A stretch of DNA of 10,526 bases from Gemmatimonadota bacterium (lineage in GTDB: Bacteria; Latescibacterota; UBA2968; UBA8231). How positions within the stretch are numbered: position 1 is the stretch's first letter; each line of letters starts with the position of its first letter. The notes beneath the pieces were generated by a model. That model was not told where the DNA came from, did not search any database, and saw nothing but the letters and a program-made list of their open reading frames with translations. The position numbers and the translations under genes were made by a program. This document shows, piece after piece, positions 1 through 5,270 of this stretch. The DNA lies in the NCBI GenBank assembly GCA_018673255.1, contig JABHDC010000145.1:1-10526 (forward strand), written 5' to 3'.

Positions 1-1187
1 GCGTCATATCCGAAGCGGTCGCGCACGGCATCCATGGCGAGCCCGACTTCGGGACGAGTGCATTTTCCGAAGGGCAACTCGAGTTGCCCGGTACCCCGGG
101 TGAGATTCGACAGGGCGATACCGAGCAGGCGGACCTCGCGGCGGCCATCGTAGTTCTCCCGAAACAGCTGCTTCACGCACTCCAGGACGCAGCTTTCGGC
201 GTTGGTTGGCTTCATGGTGCGCCCGCGTGTGAGCGTCTCGAAGTCGGCATAGCGGAGCTTGAGGGTGATCGTCCGGGCCACGATGTTGCGACGCCGAGCG
301 CGCCAGCAGACCCGTTCGCAGAGAGAGCGCAGGCGATCGGCCACCGCCTGCAGGTCGCCCACGTCGTGACCGAACGTACTCTCGTTGGAGATACTGCCCA
401 CAGTCAGCCCCTCCGGATCGTGCTCACGGAAGGCGGGACGGTCACGGCCCAACTCGGTTTCGCTGCGCCCGGACAGGACCTGGCGCACGGATGCGGCAAG
501 TGACACCTCACCAGAGGATGCCGGTGATGCCAGTAACTGACCGAGAGTGTGGATGCCCGCTTCCTGCAGTCGTGCCTCGGCAACCGGGCCGATGCCGGGC
601 CACCTGCGGCAGGGGAGGGACTCGATGAAGGCGTGCTCCTGTCCGACGCGCACCATCCGTACACCGGCCGGCTTGGCCACATTGGACGCCATCTTCGCTA
701 TCGGTCTGGAGGTGGCGATGCCGGCGCTGGCTGGCAGGCCGAGTTCACTGAGGATCGTCTGGCACATTTCGCGCACGATACGCTCGATGGTGGCGTCGCC
801 GTCCACGTCGATGGCCTTGTGATACATGGCCTCGCACTGACGGAAGTCGAGGAAATACTCGTCGATACTCGCCGTTTGGACGACGGGCGTGTAGCGCTCG
901 AGAATCAGCTTCACCTTTCGCCCGTACTCGCCATATTCCCCGTGTCGGCCGCTCAGGTAGATCGCATTCGGGGCCAGCCGGTAGGCCTCGGCGATGGGCA
1001 TGCCGGACCGAACCCCGTAGGCGCGTACTTCGTAGCTGGCAGCGGTGACAACCCCGCGCGTTCCTGGCAGGGCGCCCACGACCACGGGCTTGCCATTCAG
1101 GTCGGGCCTGAACAGTCGCTCGACGGAGACAAAGAATGTGTCCAGGTCGAGGCAGCAGATACGGGCTGTGGTCGTTGCGATCCCCAC
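1..1187 (-). CDS. dinB: DNA polymerase IV (Y-family translesion polymerase), C-terminus cut by window edge
   Basis: Error-prone Y-family polymerase that copies past damaged template bases and binds the sliding clamp. I translated the minus strand by hand: the frame is open without a stop for 395 codons and runs off the left edge. Visible landmarks are the palm motif CLDLDTFFVSVE (residues 11-22, metal ligand D13), the fingers segment SYEVRAYGVRSGMP (50-63), the catalytic SIDEYFLDF (106-114, D108/E109), a helix-hairpin-helix segment WPGIGPVAEARL, and near the end QLELPF, which resembles the beta-clamp-binding motif. The final AMDAVRDRFGYD is the usual tail of the family, so only a few residues are probably missing. 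The start is taken as GTG at 1187, with GGTAGG six bases upstream. GTG at 1214 is an alternative without a visible ribosome site; an in-frame TAG at 1223-1221 bars any longer start. It is divergent from the GH4 gene. An inverted repeat at 1220-1235 lies just upstream and could be its operator. Confidence 0.95.
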   Translation of the reverse strand, partial: MGIATTTARICCLDLDTFFVSVERLFRPDLNGKPVVVGALPGTRGVVTAASYEVRAYGVRSGMPIAEAYRLAPNAIYLSGRHGEYGEYGRKVKLILERYTPVVQTASIDEYFLDFRQCEAMYHKAIDVDGDATIERIVREMCQTILSELGLPASAGIATSRPIAKMASNVAKPAGVRMVRVGQEHAFIESLPCRRWPGIGPVAEARLQEAGIHTLGQLLASPASSGEVSLAASVRQVLSGRSETELGRDRPAFREHDPEGLTVGSISNESTFGHDVGDLQAVADRLRSLCERVCWRARRRNIVARTITLKLRYADFETLTRGRTMKPTNAESCVLECVKQLFRENYDGRREVRLLGIALSNLTRGTGQLELPFGKCTRPEVGLAMDAVRDRFGYD

Positions 1188-1219
1188 GGGTGGCCTACCA
1201 GGCGATGGTGACACTCTGT

Positions 1220-1235
1220 ACTATGACATCATAGT
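1220..1235. promoter_or_regulatory. Inverted repeat in the dinB/GH4 divergent spacer, candidate operator
   Basis: ACTATGA, a two-base spacer CA, then TCATAGT form a perfect 7+7 inverted repeat. On the minus strand it contains TATGAT (1233-1228), five of six matches to a sigma-70 -10 box and correctly oriented for dinB, though no convincing -35 sits upstream. For the plus strand, GTGACA (1208-1213) and CATAGT (1230-1235) are a weak -35/-10 pair with a 16-base spacer. A dimeric repressor bound here would cover promoter elements for both genes. LexA is the obvious candidate because dinB is commonly in the SOS regulon, but the site matches no LexA box I know (not CTGT-N8-ACAG, GAAC-N4-GTTC or GTTC-N7-GTTC). 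Confidence 0.45.
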
Positions 1236-1293
1236 CCTGGACGGGTGCAACCCGGGCAAGGAAAAAACACCGCAGATCGCAGGAGAGACGGGG

Positions 1294-2646
1294 ATGAAAG
1301 TTGGCGTCATCGGAGGCGGCAGTTACCTGTGGGCCTATGGGCTCATCCGCCAGTTTGTGGAGTCGTCGCATCTGGCCGATGCGGAATTGGTATTGATGGA
1401 TATCAACCCGACCGCCCTCGACCTGGTGGCTGCTGCGGGCCAGGCTACCATCCAGGCCAGTGGATCGCCGCTGCGACTGCGATCGACCCTCCAGATGGAG
1501 GAGGCGCTGGATGGGGCCGACTTCGTGGTGGTGTCCATCTCTACGGGTGGCCTGGACGCGATGGCTCACGATCTGGCCATCCCCGAGGATTTTGGCATCC
1601 TGCACACGGTGGGAGACACAGTCGGACCCGGTGGCTGGCTGCGCGCAGTCCGCAACATTCCCGTCTTCCACTCGCTGGCCGAGGCCATGTCACGTCTGTG
1701 TCCGCAAGCGTGGATGCTGAATGTGACCAACCCGCTCACCGTGCTCACACGCGTACCGCACAAGACCTTTGGCATCCGGTCGATCGGCATGTGTCCAGGT
1801 GTGGAGGGGCATGCCCGGACCCTCGCAGGACTGGCTGGTTTCGACGACAAGTCGCGCCTGGATTACAGCGTCACGGGCATCGACCACGGCTCGTGGTTCA
1901 CCTCGCTGTATGCCGACGGTGTCGACGTCCTTCAGAGGCTGGAGGAGATGGGATACCGGCGCAGTGACGGTCTACTTCCAGGTGAGGTAGATACGATCGA
2001 CCCCAAGGCTGGGCACGCGAGTACCCGCGCCGGTTTCGCCGTGTGGCGGGAGATCGGCTACATGCCATCCCTCAATGATCGCCACACAGTAGAGAACTGG
2101 CCCTGGTTCGTGGCGCGTGATTCAGCCACGGATGATCTGCCATTCTCCCTCGTGCGTACTTCCGTCGAGGAGCGGCGGCAGCAGTTGGCGAAACGTGAAG
2201 GTGATCTGCAGGACCTGGTCAGCGCTGAGGATCCTCAGCGTCTGGCCTCCCTGGGACATGGTGACGATCCCCTGGTGACGGTCATGGAAGCCCTCAGTGG
2301 CCACGGCGATTTCCTCTGGGGTTCGAACTACCGCAACATCGGCCAGATCCCCGGCTTCCCCGAAGAGGCGGTCGTGGAGACGCGTTGTCAGTTCGACGCG
2401 GCCGGCGTGCATCCCCTCAGTTCACCCATGCCGGGGGTGCTGCAGAGCCTGGTGTTGCCCCACGTGCTGCGCCAGGAGGCGATCATCGACATCGCCCTGG
2501 AAGGAACCTTCGATGAATTGGTCGCCCTCGTGATGACCGATCCCCTGTGCTGCCGATTGCGGATGGGAGAAACGCGAGAGATGGTGCAGCAGATGCTGGA
2601 GGCGACGCGGCAGTGGATTCGGAATCCCCGACTGCTGGAGTTCTGA
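1294..2646 (+). CDS. GH4 family NAD-dependent glycosidase (alpha-galactosidase/6-phospho-glucosidase-like)
   Basis: A 450-residue cytoplasmic protein, the usual GH4 size. GH4 enzymes cleave glycosides by an oxidation-elimination-reduction cycle using NAD+ and a divalent metal, acting on alpha- or beta-linked and sometimes phosphorylated or uronic substrates. Visible: a Rossmann start VGVIGGGSYLW (3-13) with an acidic VLMDIN strand end (33-38), the nucleotide/sugar loop MLNVTNP (141-147), the metal-ligand cysteine in GMCPGV (C167), the metal-ligand histidine in GIDHGSWF (H198), and an NDRH motif (261-264) equivalent to the family's GDRH. The start is ATG at 1294 because AGGAGAG (1281-1287) lies six bases before it and the Rossmann strand begins at once; an upstream ATG at 1045 would overlap dinB and add unrelated sequence. 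The residues after the cysteine are P-G-V, unlike the characterised GH4 subgroups, so the substrate cannot be named. It stands alone, divergent from dinB and convergent with the propeller gene. Confidence 0.93.
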   Translation: MKVGVIGGGSYLWAYGLIRQFVESSHLADAELVLMDINPTALDLVAAAGQATIQASGSPLRLRSTLQMEEALDGADFVVVSISTGGLDAMAHDLAIPEDFGILHTVGDTVGPGGWLRAVRNIPVFHSLAEAMSRLCPQAWMLNVTNPLTVLTRVPHKTFGIRSIGMCPGVEGHARTLAGLAGFDDKSRLDYSVTGIDHGSWFTSLYADGVDVLQRLEEMGYRRSDGLLPGEVDTIDPKAGHASTRAGFAVWREIGYMPSLNDRHTVENWPWFVARDSATDDLPFSLVRTSVEERRQQLAKREGDLQDLVSAEDPQRLASLGHGDDPLVTVMEALSGHGDFLWGSNYRNIGQIPGFPEEAVVETRCQFDAAGVHPLSSPMPGVLQSLVLPHVLRQEAIIDIALEGTFDELVALVMTDPLCCRLRMGETREMVQQMLEATRQWIRNPRLLEF

Positions 2647-2674
2647 GTCGCGGCAGGGCGAACTCGTCGCCGAT

Positions 2675-2711
2675 CCTCACATCCTGAGGTGTTCAGCTGA
2701 AGGATTCAGCT
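2675..2711. terminator. Two short hairpins in the convergent gap, possible bidirectional terminator
   Basis: Between the GH4 stop and the propeller stop lie two inverted repeats: CCTCA/TGAGG with a five-base loop (2675-2689), and AGCTGAA/TTCAGCT with a three-base GGA loop (2695-2711). The second spans the stop codon of the minus-strand gene. Neither is followed by a T-run on either strand, so they do not make a standard intrinsic terminator; the position between convergent genes is the main argument. Confidence 0.3.
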
Positions 2712-4100
2712 CAGCGCAGGTCTGGCTTCCAGCGCATAGAGCCTGACGCCGGCGCCCAGGCTGATCCGCAGGGCGCTGCCTGCGGGCGCCTCACCCAGAC
2801 CCTTCGCCCCCCAGCGCACACGCCAACGCAGCGAGTCATGGACGGTCAGACCACAGGTGGCCCTGTCGAAGCCTGCCACGACGGTTCCATCGGGGTGGGT
2901 GACCTCAGTATGTAACGTGCCTGGATCAGGGATGTCGGCATTGATGATGAGATCAGATCCCGCAGTCGCTGCCATCGAGATGGGCGGCGTGGTGACCACG
3001 CCAGGTTTTCGCGGGTTGCAGGCGGTCACTGCCAACATGCGGTCGACTGGCAGTGTGGCCAGACCAATTGAGAAGGGTGAGCCGGCTCCCTGACCGTGCC
3101 GCGCCGTCGTCCCACTGTAGTAGAGATACATCGTGTCGTTGTGTATCAGCACCGACGTGCCCGGCCACACCCGCGCCGAGTCCCACGCACCTGGCGTGGG
3201 GGTGAAGAACTCGGCACGATCCGCGACCCGTGACCACTGCCGGCCATCGCGACTGCACACCAACTCCACACGGTAGTCGCCGACCCGGTTGTTCCACTTC
3301 CAGGCATGTTCCGTCTCCTGCTCCCGGTCGAGGACGATCGTGTAGAGCAGTCCGATCAGCAGATCCCCCCGTGAGAAGACGCACAGGCCATAGGGCTGTG
3401 TGAAGGGGTGGCCATCGTCAGCATCGGTCTCGAAGACGGTGACCTTCGGAGTCCACCTGTCGAAATCCGTACTCGTGGACAGGCCGACGGCGCGCACGAC
3501 AGGCCAATCTGGTGCCCGGGTCTGCTGACGCACGAAGGCGAGATATTCGCCTTTCCAATGGATCAGGGAGGCGCCGGTATCATTCTTCCCAACGGCCTCA
3601 TTGGTGCGCACCTGCCAGTGAATGCCATCCGGGGATACAGCCGTTTTGTCACCGCCCAGCGCCTTGTAGCGACGCGACGGGTCATCATCCGCATCTCGCA
3701 GAACGCTGATGGAGTGCATGTCATTGATGAGGACATTGTGACGGTCGTAAGGGGGAAAGTCGATGGGCGTCGACAACCTCTTCGACCAGACGATGCCGTC
3801 GTCCGACTCGGCAAGGCAGGCATTGTAGATGTTCCGGAGGCGACCCGTGTCGGGCACATCCCACGGAACATCCTTCGGGTCTCGTTTCTCCGATGCGTGA
3901 TACCAGAGTCTGAAGCGCCCCTCGTCGAACAGGGCATTGCCATAGACCTGCACGCCATTCGCTTCCCAGGGGTGCTCGCCGAAGAGGATGGGCCCCCCAG
4001 GGCATTTGGCGGGTTGTTGCAGTTGACGGGTGATGTTGTGGGTGGAGGCGACCAGGGCATCATCAAGGAACAGATGCGGACCGTCGGCCAACTCGATCAC
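2706..4100 (-). CDS. Five-bladed beta-propeller protein, GH32/GH43-like, with C-terminal beta-sandwich
   Basis: A 464-residue protein without signal peptide, resembling the GH32/GH43 propeller clan. It opens with the edge motif HLFLDDALVAS (9-19), followed by propeller strands such as GRFRLWYHAS (61-70). Three S-x-D-G-x-x-W Asp-box-like turns recur at 99-105 (SDDGIVW), 156-162 (SPDGIHW) and 283-289 (SRDGRQW), and a related FDRW sits at 213-216. A C-terminal domain from about residue 368 (DLIINADI..., then CGLTVHDSLRWRVRW) looks like the beta-sandwich appended to GH32-like proteins. I infer a carbohydrate-binding or hydrolytic role; the catalytic acids cannot be assigned and the substrate is unknown. 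The start is GTG at 4100: an in-frame TGA (the stop of the upstream regulator) lies three codons before it and the next internal Met is residue 128. No Shine-Dalgarno is visible, so translational coupling to the regulator is likely. Which of the two families it belongs to is uncertain. Confidence 0.82.
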   Translation of the reverse strand: MIELADGPHLFLDDALVASTHNITRQLQQPAKCPGGPILFGEHPWEANGVQVYGNALFDEGRFRLWYHASEKRDPKDVPWDVPDTGRLRNIYNACLAESDDGIVWSKRLSTPIDFPPYDRHNVLINDMHSISVLRDADDDPSRRYKALGGDKTAVSPDGIHWQVRTNEAVGKNDTGASLIHWKGEYLAFVRQQTRAPDWPVVRAVGLSTSTDFDRWTPKVTVFETDADDGHPFTQPYGLCVFSRGDLLIGLLYTIVLDREQETEHAWKWNNRVGDYRVELVCSRDGRQWSRVADRAEFFTPTPGAWDSARVWPGTSVLIHNDTMYLYYSGTTARHGQGAGSPFSIGLATLPVDRMLAVTACNPRKPGVVTTPPISMAATAGSDLIINADIPDPGTLHTEVTHPDGTVVAGFDRATCGLTVHDSLRWRVRWGAKGLGEAPAGSALRISLGAGVRLYALEARPALS

Positions 4101-4109
4101 GACAGGACG

Positions 4110-5057
4110 TCAGGCCAGTGCGGCCGATGTGGTCAGAGCCATCTGGATCTGCTTCTTCAGAACCGCGGGTTCAGCCTGGTCCTTGAGGATATAAGCAGAA
4201 ACGCCTTCTGCCATGGCTGCGCTCATGGCTTGATCCTCGCCATGGCCGGTAAGCATGACGAAAGGCAACCGGCCACCTCCAGGCAGGCTGCGGATCTGTC
4301 GCAACAGATCCAGACCTGACAGACGGGGCATCTGCAGGTCGGAGATGATCAAGTCCGGCATCTTCTTTCGGGCCATCTCCAGGGCCTCCATGCCGTCCTC
4401 TGCTTCGAAAACCTCGCAGGACATCTTCTCGAGAATCGCTACCACGGCGTGGCGATAGGTGTAGCTGTCTTCGGCGACGATGACCTGTCGCTTCACCTCT
4501 CCCTGATTGATCATCTTCACCGCAACGAGACACTGCTGAAGCTTCTGGCGGAGTTCCTTCGAACCCACCTGATCCTTCAGCAGGTAGGCCATCACATCCC
4601 ATTGCATCATCTGAGATACGGTCGTGGCATCCGATCGACCCGTGAGAACGACTACTTGAACATCACGGCGTTGCAGATCCTCACGTAGTGTCCGTACCAC
4701 ATCCAGGCCACTCGCAAGTGGCATGTCGACATCTGTGAGGATGATCTGCGGATCCCAGTCGAGAGCTTCGATTCCCTGCTTGCCATTTTCGGCAGCCCGC
4801 ACTTCGCAGCCCAGGCTGGTCAGCATCCGCACGATGGCCTTGCGTAACATGTCGCCATCTTCGCAGACCAGTGCACGCACGCCCTGACCGGGCGATGGGA
4901 TCGCCTCCCGCTGGACGTCCTCTGCATTGCCACGCAGAGGTGTTGCACACTGGGCGCAATAGAGGGCCTGGCCACCCACCTGCCCGTCAAACCAGAATCC
5001 GCACGCCTGACACAGGAAACTCACGTAGCGGGAGGACTGCTCTTTGGCTGCGCTCAT
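4110..5057 (-). CDS. Response regulator: N-terminal zinc ribbon plus two tandem receiver (REC) domains
   Basis: A 315-residue soluble signalling protein. Residues 16-37 hold CQAC and CAQC (C16, C19, C34, C37), a zinc-ribbon pattern. REC1 covers about 60-180: acidic pair E66/D67, phospho-acceptor D109 in ILTDVDMP, T139 in VVVLTG and K161 in YLLKD. REC2 covers about 190-310: E196/D197, D240 in IISDLQMP, T270 in VMLTG and K292 in YILKD. Both receivers therefore keep the full phosphorylation set, and only a few residues follow REC2, so there is no HTH, GGDEF or other known output domain. It may act through protein contacts, as a phosphate sink or relay, or through the zinc ribbon. No histidine kinase is in the window. 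ATG at 5057 is chosen because it starts just before the ribbon; AAGG abuts it and GAGAG lies 11 bases upstream. It is first in a probable two-gene unit with the propeller gene, whose start lies 9 bp after this stop. Confidence 0.92.
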   Translation of the reverse strand: MSAAKEQSSRYVSFLCQACGFWFDGQVGGQALYCAQCATPLRGNAEDVQREAIPSPGQGVRALVCEDGDMLRKAIVRMLTSLGCEVRAAENGKQGIEALDWDPQIILTDVDMPLASGLDVVRTLREDLQRRDVQVVVLTGRSDATTVSQMMQWDVMAYLLKDQVGSKELRQKLQQCLVAVKMINQGEVKRQVIVAEDSYTYRHAVVAILEKMSCEVFEAEDGMEALEMARKKMPDLIISDLQMPRLSGLDLLRQIRSLPGGGRLPFVMLTGHGEDQAMSAAMAEGVSAYILKDQAEPAVLKKQIQMALTTSAALA

Positions 5058-5270
5058 CCTTGCTTATGCTCTCTTGACATATCGTATATCTCAGCAATTC
5101 GAACTCTGGCCACCATTCGAAGACCACAAGGTAAGATAGGAACCCGGACCGAGGCCTGCATTGGTGGCGCGGAATGCACTGGCCTGGCCCCTTGCCGAAT
5201 CGGCACCCGTCTCACCATACTGGCTCCGTCGTTGCCGTGAACGCTGGCCAAGCACGAGGATCTGCCGGAC
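5058..5270. promoter_or_regulatory. Divergent intergenic spacer with AT-rich block and paired TTCGAA palindromes
   Basis: This 213-bp spacer must hold promoters for both the regulator (minus) and the RIFT/toroid gene (plus). An AT-rich patch at 5079-5100 contrasts with the GC-rich surroundings. TTGACA at 5074-5079 matches the -35 consensus on the plus strand, but no good -10 follows at 16-18 bases. On the minus strand the patch contains TACGAT (5086-5081), a partial -10. ATTCGAA occurs twice, at 5097-5103 and 5115-5121, so two TTCGAA palindromes lie 18 bp apart and could be a regulator site. TAAGAT at 5132-5137 is a possible plus-strand -10 without a matching -35. TGCATT/AATGCA (5157-5162 and 5173-5178) could form a six-bp stem with a ten-base loop. 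No individual promoter is firm, and I see no gene here. Confidence 0.4.

Noticed and set aside
549..1211. A 220-codon plus-strand frame within the dinB region
   Set aside because: It overlaps the complete catalytic core of dinB on the other strand; composition is typical of an antisense shadow.
1045..1293. Longer N-terminus for the GH4 protein starting at 1045
   Set aside because: The added 83 codons overlap dinB and precede the Rossmann strand that normally begins GH4 proteins; the ATG at 1294 has a strong ribosome site.
4100..4110. Reading the regulator and propeller as one gene split by a nonsense mutation
   Set aside because: Each half is complete at its boundary (REC2 intact; the propeller begins with its usual LFLDD edge), so two coupled genes are simpler.
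3408..4319. A 303-codon plus-strand frame across the propeller gene and the end of the regulator
   Set aside because: Antisense to two genes with coherent motifs, crosses their boundary, and has no recognisable family features.
5074..5102. A firm sigma-70 promoter from TTGACA at 5074
   Set aside because: The -35 match is perfect but no acceptable -10 lies 16-18 bases downstream, so only a weak note is kept in the spacer entry.
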